From Misgurnus anguillicaudatus (taxonomy: Eukaryota; Chordata; Actinopteri; Cypriniformes; Cobitidae): DNA of 64,000 nt. The translations under genes and the position numbers were made by a program. Where the stretch lies: NCBI RefSeq assembly GCF_027580225.2, contig NC_073359.2:12579001-12643000 (forward strand), in the 5' to 3' direction. Of the stretch, positions 1 to 11,600 are shown in pieces. How positions within the stretch are numbered: the stretch's first letter is position 1; every line of letters begins with the position of its first letter. Under the pieces are notes generated by a model, which did no database searches, was not told where the DNA came from, and was given only the letters and a program-made list of their open reading frames with translations.

Positions 1-299
1 CTGTGGATTTTACATTTATGTTATTTACTGGCAACAGTTTGTTCAAAGTTAAATGAACATGAAACATTTTTAGTCTTTATCTTCTACAGTAAGTTACTGG
101 CAACCAGCTGTATAGTTACACTATTTTTTTACAGTATATGTAAATCGTATCATGAAGCCCATACAAAATACAGACATTATTCAAAAAAGCAACTGTCAGA
201 TATAGGAGAGTAGTAAATTGCTGCCCATTTCCTAAAGCCTTTCTGTGTTAAAAAAATCTGTTTTTGTAACAGATTTTGTAAAGTATGTGTCTTCAAAGT

Positions 300-379
300 T
301 TAAGCATTTCACAGATACTTTTATCTAAAGTAACTTACAATGCATTTAAGTTATACATTTTTAATCAGTATGCGTGTTC
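300..379 (-). repeat. Fragment of tRNA-derived SINE
   Basis: The TTTTATCTAAAGTAACTTAC piece and what follows match the body of the fuller SINE at 61498-61660 in the same orientation. It is interrupted at 380 by the hAT-like MITE and resumes briefly at 705. Confidence 0.5.
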
Positions 380-696
380 CAGGGGCGTAGCCATGAGGGG
401 GCCTGGGTGGGCCTTGGCCCCCACATTTACATGTCCGGCCCCCTCAGATTTCTAATTGCTTAAAATAAAATAAGAAAATGTTGATTTCTTAGTCTGATTG
501 ATAGATTGACCAATCAAAATGCTGCGCGGTAAATAGCTCATGTCACGCGTTGTTGTGTGTAACTTACGCTGTCATCTTCGCATGAGAGTTAATTAATATT
601 TGGTGACAATGTGCCATCTACATCATATATATAGTTGAGTTTCCCCCTCATTTTAGGATAGGACCCCCCAAAAATAAAATTCTGGCTACGCCCCTG
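380..696. mobile_element. hAT-like MITE, 317 bp
   Basis: The ends are CAGGGGCGTAGCCA and its exact reverse complement. An 8-bp duplication flanks it (gcgtgttc at 372-379, gtgtgttc at 697-704, one C/T difference). It has no coding capacity. Confidence 0.88.
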
Positions 697-704
697 GTGT
701 GTTC

Positions 705-1389
705 ACTGTGATACATAATGATGTAAAATCAATGGTAGTCACTTTGGGGAAAATGCATTTACTTGTCACTACAAAATTTTCTTAATGGTTCCCCAAACAA
801 GCTTATTTTTTGGTGGTGAAAATATTTTCCTGAGATGAACCCATTTTTTAAGGCACAGGTGTGACTGTTCTTTGTTCCAGCATAGTAAATATTTGCATTA
901 TCTTAGCAGATGGATTAAATACTGTCTGGACTGTGGTAATCCTTTACCACCGTTTTTGACTTGCTGATCAGTGTTGCTTGAGCTTTACCCTTCTCATTTG
1001 TTTTTGCCAGCTTTCCAGCAGTCCGCCCAGCATGTCTTCACCCCTCCCGCTCTCTCTCATCTCCATTCCAAGCGCACACGGCGTGAGGCTACAGTGCGTG
1101 AAGGCAAGGAAAGAGACCTCCTCTGCATGAGGAGTAACCTCACTCATTCATATTCACCCTCATCTGTCGGGGGCCGGCGGGGTCGCACATGGATTTTAAT
1201 CAAGCCCCAGCCGGTTGTGTTAGGTGTTTTTGCGCCACGGCCAAACGGTGGGCAGCATTAGCAGTTAAGAGTACATTAGCCATGCTGAATTTCCATCCTT
1301 ATTACCTTAGCACATATATGAGAGAATATTTCTGCCAGCCGCTAGTTCTCATCTTTGATACTGTAGTGAGATGTGGACATATTCATTGC
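705..1389. other. Non-coding host DNA with GC-richer block
   Basis: No gene recognised. Bases 1010-1300 are GC-richer and not obviously repetitive. An ORF at 971-1261 has no recognisable protein features, so I do not call it. Confidence 0.4.
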
Positions 1390-2779
1390 TTAAAGGGATA
1401 GTTCATCCTTGCCAACTGTCCCGTATTAACCGGTATGTCCCGTATTATAAGCATAATTTATTTGTCCCATTTTTTGACTCTTATCTAACCAATGACTGAT
1501 CCAACAGGCTTGTTTCGACTTCATGTGGCGCCACAAAAACCGAGCGGCAGATAACATAAAAATCCAGTGAGACCGATTTGAGAAATCATACAGAGGAGAC
1601 TGCTATCAAAATGCTCTCGTGGTATTTTGAGGTCATACTCCTGTCAGTTGTTGTGGCGCCACAAGCAGCAACAGCAGCAGTGCTAATCACAACACTTGAG
1701 AATGATCTCTGACACCTTTCATCCTATCACAATCAGTATACGTTTAAGAGGGTCAAATAATATAATTTCATGTTTTTTTTATTTAGCTGTTTGTGCATGT
1801 ATAAGATCTGCATAGTTGAAGTTCATTCTTAATTCTGTACAGATCACCGATCCAGACCTTCCTAAAACGCCTCAATCTGTAATGCCCCAAGGCATTTCCA
1901 ACTTTGCTTGGAAATTCTCGTGCTCGTATTTTAATTAAAGTTTTAAATGTTGACTACAGCTCACAGAATCTATGTTAGTTTTAGTTTGTGATACGTAAGA
2001 TTAACATAAAGGGGATAATGTTTTTCACTCTTAGTGCAGGGGTCACAAGTGTTTTGTTCTTTGCAAATTGAGCGTTGTGCGCAGTACGCGTGAATGGTGC
2101 TTTTTGTGCATTTTGTGTTTGAAGCAAATTAGCGGCTAATGCCGGAGTTGGAGAATTTGAACTTTGGCGGAATTTCCCGCCGCATTAACCAATTAGGAGC
2201 CTGCCTGCTGCTGTGGAGGCAGCTCCGCACTGAGTCACTTATTCGACCTGGAAGAACGCTTGGATTTTGCCTCTGACGTGCGTCAAATGCTTGCTTTTTC
2301 CGCGTGTCTACTCTGCTCTACACGCGCGAATGCATTCAAACTGTTCAAGCGACATTAGACGGGATTTTGACGAAACGTGGTTGGTGTAAACGCACCATTA
2401 GAGTTGGGTTTGGGTTAGGATGTCATTTTATGTAACAGAAAGTCGTTTTGGGCCATTTTGTGCCGCCATGTTTCTACAGAAGCCCTTAACGGGCAAACTT
2501 TTTTTACTGAGTTTTCTCCGCCAACCTCGCCACTGAATGCCACTAAAATTTACACACTGCACCTTTAATAACCGATGGTAAGCACAGAGGTGGCGGTACC
2601 CAATGACTTCCATTGTAATAGTTTTTCCTACTATGAAAGTCAATGGGTACCAACCAAACGCTGTGTGTTTTTCTTTCTTTTTTTTCCACATTAGAAAGAA
2701 ACTCATACAGGTGTAGAACAACATGAGGAAGAGTAAATAATGACAGAATTTGTATTTTTTGGGTGAACTATTCCTTTAA
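1390..2779. mobile_element. TTAA-flanked MITE with internal insertions
   Basis: It starts TTAAAGGGATAGTTCATCC and ends with the matching inverted GGGTGAACTATTCCTTTAA. The right half (2575-2779) matches the palindromic copies at 11752-12081 and 42128-42322. The left half is broken after about 20 bp by other repeat DNA, including two 14-bp palindromes (tGTGGCGCCACa) near 1525 and 1653. Confidence 0.7.
2440..2575. mobile_element. Fragment of the GGTGCAGTGTGTAA MITE family
   Basis: This stretch (TTTTGTGCCGCC, then CACTGCACCTTTAA) matches the right half of the complete element at 10509-10882. Only one end is present. Confidence 0.65.
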
Positions 2780-2808
2780 TGTAAGTTAAATTAAAGCAAA
2801 TAAGTATA

Positions 2809-3050
2809 TTAAAGGGGTAGTTTACCCAAAAATGTTAATTCTATGATCACTGACCTACCCACACATGTTTGTATACCAATATAAATTTCTTTTTTTCATG
2901 GAAAAATGTGTTTTTACCAAAAAACCCAGGCTGCTGTTTTCCTCATAATGAAAGTGAATGGTGACCGAGCTTGTAAGTTTCGGTAAATAATACATTTTTT
3001 TTGTGTTTTACTGTGTTTCTCACACAGAAATGTCCTACAGGGGAATTAAT
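2809..3050. mobile_element. Half copy of a TTAA MITE
   Basis: It begins TTAAAGGGGTAGTTTACCC, the same family terminus as at 1390 and 11752. The opposite end is missing. Confidence 0.6.
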
Positions 3051-3937
3051 TTAAAGGGGACATATCATGGACTTTTTCATGTTTAACTCTTTCGCCGCCA
3101 GCATTTTTTTAAAAAGTTGCCAGCCAGCACCAGCGTTTTTCATGATTTTCACAAAAGTTTAATGCCTTCCAGAAAATGTTCTTCTTTAAATATATAAACA
3201 TACAATATGAACGAACAGACCCTCTGCTTTCAAAAAAAGTTTCATCCTACCTTCAGTAGTTCTTTTGTAATCAGCTTTTGAACATGAGTAGGTTTCTGCA
3301 AAAACACCACATTTTGAGCAAAAAGCAAAGATAATTCCATTTTTGTGACGGACTTTCATAGAGATCCCATTCAGAGTGATCTTTAAAACAGACACGGACA
3401 TGCAGCCGCTTGCCATAGGGCAATACTTCCGCGTTTAAAAAGTTGCGGAAGGGCCACCTGATGGATAATAGCGGTTTTGCGGAAAGACGGAAATACTCGT
3501 CATTGGCAGGGAAGCGTTTTCTCTTGATTGACGAGATATTAAGAGAGTTAAGTGCTATAATTAGGTCCCCACTGCTTCTATCAACCTAGAAAATGTGAAA
3601 AAGATCAACCCAGTAACTTAATTTTGGTAAACCATTCTATGAAAACATGTGAAAAAATAGGTCATTGATATTTGGCTCCCCTTGTGATGTCAGAAGAAGA
3701 TAATACCGACCCTTAATCTGCACTATTCAACCACGGCACTGCCATTTAGTGCAGATATCAACTCATTTGCATTTAAAAGGCACATTTTTGCTCACACCTA
3801 CAAAGTGGCAATTTTAACATGTACGTAATAATAAATTATCTATATGGTATTTTGAGCTAGAATTTCACATATGTACTCTGGAGACGCCAAAGATTTATTT
3901 GACATCTTAAAAAGGTCTGGTGAAATGTTCCCTTTAA
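3051..3937. mobile_element. TTAA-flanked non-autonomous element, interrupted
   Basis: It starts TTAAAGGGGACATATCATG and ends TGAAATGTTCCCTTTAA. A related piece lies at 57812-58147 in the opposite orientation and shares the GGTCCCCA and GATCAACCCAGTAACTTA blocks. A second element (3083-3551) splits it. Confidence 0.8.
3083..3551. mobile_element. Nested TTAA-flanked element
   Basis: It sits between TTAA at 3083 and TTAA at 3548. The ends are TTAACTCTTTCGCC and AAGAGAGTTAA. The host element reads continuously across it if it is removed. Confidence 0.7.
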
Positions 3938-5740
3938 TGCAGATGTCTACATGGACTGCTTTTAAAATGTTATTAATGTGCTTTTAAATCACCTGTCCTG
4001 TCAGCATCTACTTTTATTGTACATGATACAGCAGATTAGACATTTTGCTAAATGGTCTTTAAATGCTCTTTTAAAACGTGTAGTAAATATTTGCTTAGAC
4101 TCTTCTTTTCAAAAGCTATATACTACTGTATATCTAACATCCCCACTATTTTACATTAGCATTTTATACATACAAATGTATCTGTCCTAGTGGATATTTT
4201 CTGATGAAACCCTTTTGCATGAAACATGAATCACATTGAATTTTTTAACTCTCTTGTCAGTAATGAATATTTTCTCCTAAAATTCTTCACCCACCTAACT
4301 GCGATCATGTAACAATTCTATATGCTTTCATGCATTTCTTTTTTTTTGGCTATCATTGAGGCGCTCCATCTGTAAAGTATACCCAGTGTGCTACTACGAG
4401 AATATATCTCAATAACAACAAGTGACAGAAATCCAATAGAAGCTAAAATGAATATGTTTGATCTGCTGTTTTTAAATTGTACCCTGTTGACTTTCAGAAC
4501 GGTTTCTCAGATTGTGCTGTGTGTGAAGCCATTCTGATGTTCAGGCTTGATTTCCAACATTCTTCCAAAGATGACCCGCACATTAGTCACAGCTATCCAA
4601 ACGGAAATGAACCCTACTTTGGTAGTTGGCTGACGTTGGGAGCCCGCAGCCAAGGGTGACAGTTATGAGGGCAAGTGCCATCCATCTTTGGACCGGGGTT
4701 ATGTCGAGCACTGGTGAAAAGGCTTGCGGGATTGTCTCCTGTGTGTCCGGGGGCACTGGTGTTGGACCAGAGCGTAGTGGAACAGTCAGGTCCAGATGGC
4801 AGTCGGCCTTCACACCCACATGCTTTAACTTGGCATTCCCATCATAGCATGCCACGACTGTGCCCAGTGGATGCCAGCTGTCAGGCCATGTATGTCTTCT
4901 AGCACTTACCGTGGCTGTCTTGACCAGAAGCTGTTTATTGGCAGAAACTATCTACAGGGTAATAATAGCCTCTTAAAAAAGTACATGTAGGGAATAGTTC
5001 ACCCAAAAATTTAAATTCCTTTTAAGTAGTATCATCATTTATTAAAATATTTATAATTTAAAATAATGTGAAATATTGTAAGCTTAGGCAAAAGTAATCG
5101 ATATGGTATATGCCAGTGTATTCTTGTGAAAAGTCGACTTGTGTATCAGCTCCTGACTGGCTTTAAACTGGAGTCGTAGAGAATGACCTATAGTGGGTCT
5201 GCGTCTTTAGCCTTTCCTATTGAGTGTGATATATCATTAGTAAAAAGTTACAAAACAGCTTCAAGACCTAATAGACTTGCACACTTGACGACCCTCCACT
5301 GTGTCATATTAGCGTTCTTCAGGGGCGAAGTTTCTGTCTGAAGAGCTTCATCTTTCTAAAACTCCAGGGAAAGAATAGCTAGCTGAAATACAAACTGTGT
5401 AATACTACAGTAGCTTTGTAATGAATTGTATTGCTTTTATGTGCAAAAAATATGTTCATGCCTCCCAGGCCTGTTAAAACTGCAGGCTGCTCATTTCAAC
5501 CCTGATATTGTGGATAAATCTCTAATGTTGTGGATGAATCATAAAAAAGTGAACGGAGCAATCTTGGCTTTTTGTTGTCAACCGCACCTTTTTAATTAGC
5601 CCCCAACATTAACTGTAATACCAGGACAGTCTTAGGTTTCGGCATCAAGGTTGGTGGTAAGTCCAGCCCCCAAGGTTTTCTAGGAGTCTCTGCTCATGTT
5701 TTTGATGAAGACCAAGTAGGAGAAGTTGGTGTTCACCCTT
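3938..5740. other. Non-coding host DNA
   Basis: No gene recognised. Bases 4600-4910 are GC-richer with overlapping ORFs on both strands that show no codon or domain signal, and may be conserved non-coding DNA. The rest is AT-rich. Confidence 0.4.
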
Positions 5741-5744
5741 ACCG

Positions 5745-5950
5745 GTGTAATTCAGTATATCTATAACACTTTTCACAGTGTGAATTGTTGCAAAGCAGCT
5801 TTACAGAAACATTTACATGTTAAGGTACTGTATGAGTCCCCCTGTAAGCAGCCATAGGTAAAGGTGGCAAGAAAGCAAAATCACAAAAGGTTTAGTTGTG
5901 CAGAAACAAAACCTAGGAAGAATTGGCTCAACAAGTGGCCATTTTTAAAA
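5745..5950 (+). repeat. Degenerate dispersed repeat
   Basis: The block ACTTTTCACAGTGTGAATTG followed by CAAAGCAGCTTTACAGAAAC is a common dispersed sequence of cyprinid genomes as I remember it. The edges are unclear. Confidence 0.4.
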
Positions 5951-6532
5951 TGGTGAAAATTGGAGTTTATACAATTTTGGATATGGCACCTGGGAGCTGT
6001 TGGTTGTGTAGGCCTCTGGCACACCTACAGTAAAAAAAACTCAGGGAATATCTCCGGCTACTGCATTGAGCCCAATCCGACTGGAGGGTATGTCAAATCA
6101 GGAATGTTAACCAAAATTCAGAGATGACCTGTATCTTGGATACTTTAGGCTTGGATCAAACTATATTTCCCCTGCATATCCTGTTGCTGGTCGTGGCAAA
6201 GGAAACCCCAGATATTATCTTTTTGAAACAATCTGCAAATACATTACCTTTGTTGTGACTGACTCTGCAAAGGCTTTTCTTCATTTCTCTATCAAGCACA
6301 GGTCTACAAGTGTCTCACATGAGAGCTAGCCCTAACATGACCTTCTGCCAGTAGACCATTCAGAGGAGAAGTCTAATGTATATGAACTGAAGGCAAAGGT
6401 TTGATTCAGCTATTGTTTTGTCTAGCAGACGCAGAAGGACTAAGATGTTTTGACACATTGAGAAGTGTTGTGTGCATGAAGTGTCACAGGGGCAAGTGAT
6501 GACAAATGATGAGGACACACAGTCATGACACA

Positions 6533-6538
6533 CATCTC

Positions 6539-6620
<82 letters not shown>
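6533..6620 (+). repeat. CTAT microsatellite, left of the KDZ element
   Basis: About 22 uninterrupted TATC units. It ends where the KDZ left terminus starts. The same motif and orientation resumes at 30466 beyond the right terminus. Confidence 0.97.
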
Positions 6621-6621
<1 letters not shown>

Positions 6622-6712
6622 CAACAAGTTCTCCAACTCATACGACTAACATGGTCGTATGCACCTTTGCTCAAATACGACTACCTATAGCGTATCATAA
6701 AATAGCGCCCCT
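6621..6712 (+). repeat. Left terminal inverted repeat of the KDZ element
   Basis: This terminus contains ATACGAC at about 6640, GTCGTATG at about 6654 and ATACGAC at about 6675, ending with AGCGCCCCT near 6704. The right end, read on the - strand, has the same motifs in the same order with small indels. The short ATACGAC/GTCGTAT words recur in both orientations within each end, which is typical of transposase-binding subterminal motifs. Identity is roughly 70 percent by eye. Confidence 0.75.
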
Positions 6713-7352
6713 ACCGGCAGCGGGAGATGGGCCACAGCCTCTTCGCCTTGATGCATTGTGGGTCTCTACCATAAACGAGGATTACAGGTATGTTATCAGT
6801 GAACCTTGATAATCTAATAATTTGATAACAAAATAATAATGCTAGGGCGTTTTGTGTTGTTTCATCTTTGTTTGTGGTGATGTAGTTGTTCAGGTACGTT
6901 ATGCTACTTGGGAATAAAGTAAAAGGACATTACGAAATATCACAAATAAATAAATAAATGCAAAAGTTAAACATTACGAACATAAGTGACATTGAACTTT
7001 GCTTTTATTAAAATACGTCGTCACAATAAATATTCGAAAAAAATCGATTTTTGTCATTGGACAAATATTAAGAACGTTAGGCCTATAACGTTATAATTCT
7101 GTCGTCTGTTCAGTATTCGTCGCGTTTCAAATCAACAAGGTATGTTTCCCATAATTTTAACATTTTTTAGGGTTAGATCATTTAGTAAAGTTAGTATCTT
7201 GCGATATTGATTCGAAATTGGAAACGTTGTGGTTAAGGGACTATGTAAAAGTGCACACATTTTGAAAACGTGCATGGTGCCACACATATTTCGCTTATCT
7301 GACTCGATCATGCAAATACATTGTTTTTTTTCCCTCTGATTCCTTTATACAG

Positions 7353-7401
7353 GTGCAAATCTAGGAACAGAACAAATAACGCTAGAAGACAGACAACAAA
7401 G
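7353..7401 (+). other. Possible 5' untranslated exon of the zinc-ribbon gene
   Basis: A pyrimidine-rich acceptor (TTTATACAG) precedes 7353 and a GT follows 7401. An earlier possible exon ends at 6787 with the donor ATTACAG|GTATGT. The coding exon at 8605 begins right after an acceptor, so at least one upstream exon must exist. Which of these is used cannot be decided from sequence alone. Confidence 0.35.
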
Positions 7402-7779
7402 GTGATTAACCAAGTAATGTGATGTTTTTGATCCACTTAAACATAATCATGCATCAAATTAACAAAACACAGTCACATGCATCTATATATATCTATATAT
7501 GCATGAAGCCATATATAAGAAACCCCAAAAGATTTAGTTAACAAGAAAAAGTACAAAACTGTATCAGCAACATGTCTTATTAAACTAGCTATAGAGATTC
7601 TCATAGTATGCTGGTCTACAGCTAGTAAAACAATCACTATAGTTAGGTTGTACTTGATTTGTATAACCAAAATACATTATTCTATTAAACTATACAATAA
7701 GTTATATCCAGTGTTATTCAGTTAACATATTGCAATGAGATGAGTGACATGCCTGAAATTTCTGTAATTTAACCTAATT

Positions 7780-8460
7780 TGTGGTCTGAAGATGGACAAA
7801 CTTCTTATGAATGTGGAACGTCCATTTTCGGACTACAAATTAAGATATTTTTGATAAAATCTGAGGGTATTTGATGCACACATAGGAAACAACACCATTG
7901 CACCCTTTGACATCCAGAAAGGTAGTTAAAAACATGGTTAAAATAGTCAACATGACTACAGTGGATGAACCTTAATGTTATAAAGCGATGAGAATACGTT
8001 TGGTGTGCTAAAACAAAAAAAATAAAGACTTTATTCAGCAGTTTAAACTGTCATACATAGTTGACGTAGTAAACTCAGTGCAGGCTTCTTTGTTTACATC
8101 CGAATGCCGACTCATTATTGACCGAATTTTGCCTCAGCATCACATACTGTACATGTGTCATGCTGCTCTTGGGCTCTGCTTCGGGCAATATTTAGTTGAC
8201 ATTCGAACGTAAGCAAGGATGCCTGCATTAGTTCCTGATGTATGGAAATGGTTCAAATTGGTTAATGAAGTTGTTATTTTTGTTTTGTTATATTGCACAA
8301 AAAGTACTCTGGTCTCTTCATAATATTAAGGTTGAACCACTGTAGTCACATGATTTTGCTGCCTATTTGTGGATCATATACCTTTAGATTTCATCAAAAA
8401 AAATAAAAATTTCTGTTCTGAAGATGAACGAATGTCTTACAGGTAGAACTAGTCAGTATT
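7780..8460. repeat. Inverted-repeat MITE remnant in 5' intron
   Basis: ACTACAGTGGATGAACCTTAATG at about 7955 is inverted near 8320 (CATAATATTAAGGTTGAACC and ACTGTAGTCA). Outer blocks TGAAGATG-AC recur at 7785 and 8420. It lies in an intron upstream of the first coding exon. Confidence 0.5.
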
Positions 8461-8604
8461 AGGGGGCATAACAACAAACTCTTGACAATATTTTCGAAGA
8501 CGGTGACTTGTCAACATACTAGGTGTGAAAAAAATATTTCTTATGCCCTCATTACATAGCATGCTGTGTTCTAATCATCATTTACCGTATGTTTCTTTTT
8601 ACAG

Positions 8605-11600
8605 ATGCCTACTCTAAAGGATTGCTACACATGCAGGGAAAAGATTGGAGTAGCCAGCAAAACATGTCCACACTGTAGGGCCAAACAGCCATATAAGCAA
8701 ATGCTTGAGAAAAAAAAGAAACAGCTTTCCCAGGAATGGATAGACAGACAAAAAAAAAACTGCAGTGTGAACAAAATTTATGATTCAACAAATCTTCTGG
8801 TAGGTTTATCTTTCAAATGTTAGTCATAAAATAATAAGTAAATAATGCGTGCGTGCGTGCGTGCGCGTGTGTGTGTTTCATGCCTGTGAAATTGTAATTA
8901 TTTATCCCGTTTTTAGTCTTATGATTGTGTCTCAATTTCATTCCAGCTCCACAAGTGGGAACTTTTAGAGAGGTACCCAGTCCTTCTCCTTGCCAGGAGA
9001 ACCTCAAATGGTTTCTCTGCTGAATGCTTCTGCCCATGGAAGAATGAAACCGAAGACACTCAGGACGCTTTTCTTACTATAAAGAGATTATACGAAAGTC
9101 TTCTTAATGGTAATAAACACAAATGTGCACAAAATTTTAACATATTGCAGAATAAACTTTACATTAAAGACATTAGTAATAGGTTTTATCGACAATACAT
9201 ACATTTGCAGAGTTCATTTTTTCCCTCACATTAGGTTTAAAAAAAAAAATTTTAACATGTGAACAACATGATGTTTGTAGCATTATTTCTTATTTAAAAA
9301 TGTCTTGTTCAACCGGACTAACATTTTACAACACATATTGGTGTTATTTATAAATATTTTTATACATTTAACCTTGAAGTATCATTTTTAGATATTTGAA
9401 ATTACATAAGAACACTTAAGTGGGGCTTTGTATTATTTTGATCATGTCAAATTGATATCACATTATTAAATACAGTACAACCCATAGGTGAACTTAAACT
9501 TAATTAATTGTATTTATTTGAGCTGTATTATTATTGAATTATTGTTATTATCCTATCCACAATTTCTTTTGTCCAACAGTGGCTATTGCAGATAAAGAAG
9601 TAAACGGCATGGGAGAAAGTTCTGTCACAAATGGCACAGAGACTCCACCAGCAAACTCCACACCTCCGTCCACCTGTAATGGTAAAATGTCTTATTTTTT
9701 TGTACAGCATACAGTTTTGTGGTCCTATTACCTGTCATGCACCAAATACTAGTATCTGTCCAAAGGCAGACCTTAAAGCCCCATACACACCAGGACAATT
9801 ATCGTGCATGCTTATTGCAAGTGTAATTTCAGACGTTTTTTGTGTTCATACCCAAGCGATTTTTACTGGTGATTCGCAGAGTGAACGTGCAAATTCACTC
9901 CCTGACAGTTATAGTGCTTGTGCTGATTGATAACGAAAAAAACATATTTATGATATGAATAAAATGAAAGAAGATAAAAATACAGATATAAAATGTATAT
10001 ATGGCATATACATGTTATGAGGAGATGGTAGTCAGAAACAATGGTGCAAATAAGTTACAATGACAGTAGTGCAAGGGAAGAGTAGTGCAAATAAACATAT
10101 TTATAAAATAGACATTCTTAACCAGAGATGTATAAAGTACTAGGGACCCAGACTTGAGTAAAAGTACAAGACGTGCTCTATCAAAAAAGTGACTTGAGTA
10201 GAAGTTGAAGTGCTCTTTAGGCACAGCACTTAAGTGGAAGTACTAAAGTATTAAAAATGTTTTGTACTTAAGTATTGCAAGTAGTTTATTTTAAAATATA
10301 CTACTCAAGTACTGCAACTAAAAGTACAAGTAGTGTGTAATGTAGTTATTAAAGAAAACAGTCAAAAGTTTGAATAAAAAATTTAATTGTTTGTATTATT
10401 TTAAATGTTTAAGCTAAAGGACACTCACAATTCCTTTGGCTGTAGCAGGAGTACAAGGACAGGAATGTTCAGATTAATTCAACTGATATGGCGATAGAGA
10501 ATTCAGTATTAAAGGTGCAGTGTGTAATTTTTAGAAGGATCTCTTGAAAGAAATGCAAAATAATATACAAAACTATATGATCAGGGGTGTATAAAGACCT
10601 TTTAAAATGAACCGTTATGTTTTTATAACCTTAGAATGAGACATTTTTATCTACATACACAGAGGGTCCCCTTACATGGAAGTCGCCATTTTGTGCCGCC
10701 CTGTTTCTACAGAAGCCCTTAACGGACAAACCTTTTTACGACGTTGTCTCCGACGATGAAATGTTTGTCCGTAGCTTCTTTATGTATTTCAAAAGCGAGG
10801 GTTGGTCAGTGGACTGAGCCGTTGGTTGCAAGTCGCAACCTCACCACTAGATGCCTTTTAAATTTACACACTGCACCTTTAATGAAATATTAGTCTATAT
10901 AATGGTAAAGGTACAAGATGTTTTAATGGATTTAGGCTTCGTTCTTTCGCGCACACTCGCCCTTTCTCGCACATTTTCTCTCTTTTTCACGCACTTTGGC
11001 TCTCTCTTCGCTTCACATTTGTCCACAACCACTGCTCATATTTGTGGTGAGAGGAAGGGAGGGGTCCGCCCTTCACTATCTCCGATTGGTTTAGACCACT
11101 ATGTGTGTCTAATGTGTATCCTCGCTCTGGCAGTGATAATGTGGGTTTGTAATGATTCGTAACATTTGAGTGTAAAGTAAAAGTATTAAACTCATCGAAA
11201 ATATGTACTTAAGTAAAAGTGGAAGTAGGAGAAAAAAATTATACTTCAGTAGAGTACAGATACTGCCTTTTAGTACTTAAGTACAGTAGTCAAGTAGTTC
11301 TACTTCGTTACTATACATCTCTGTTCTTAACTATATTTCTCGAAGGTAAAATAAAAAAATTAATAAAAATACCGAAATAAAAATGTATATAATAAACGTC
11401 TATTGGTGTGTCCAAGAACTGGCAGAGCACCCTTAGTATGTAGGGCTCTTTCTTGTCACCTTGGTAAAATGTGTGCTAGACAAGACCGTTTTGTGTTTGA
11501 GTGCCACCAAGTAATGTTTTACTGTAACTTTAGCAGCTCCAGGCATGCGCAAAAGTGGGGATTTCATTGGTCCACCAGTTTTTAATACTGCGCATCAAAT

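Noticed and set aside
971..1401. Overlapping + strand ORFs of 96 and 70 codons
   Set aside because: No domain, no splice context supporting them and no repeat-family link. Lengths are expected by chance in a GC-richer stretch.
4477..4902. Cluster of ORFs on both strands
   Set aside because: Overlapping frames on opposite strands without recognisable protein features. I treat it as non-coding, possibly conserved.
6525..6809. 94-codon ORF across the CTAT repeat
   Set aside because: A tetranucleotide repeat without stops in one frame reads as a repetitive peptide. It is not a gene.
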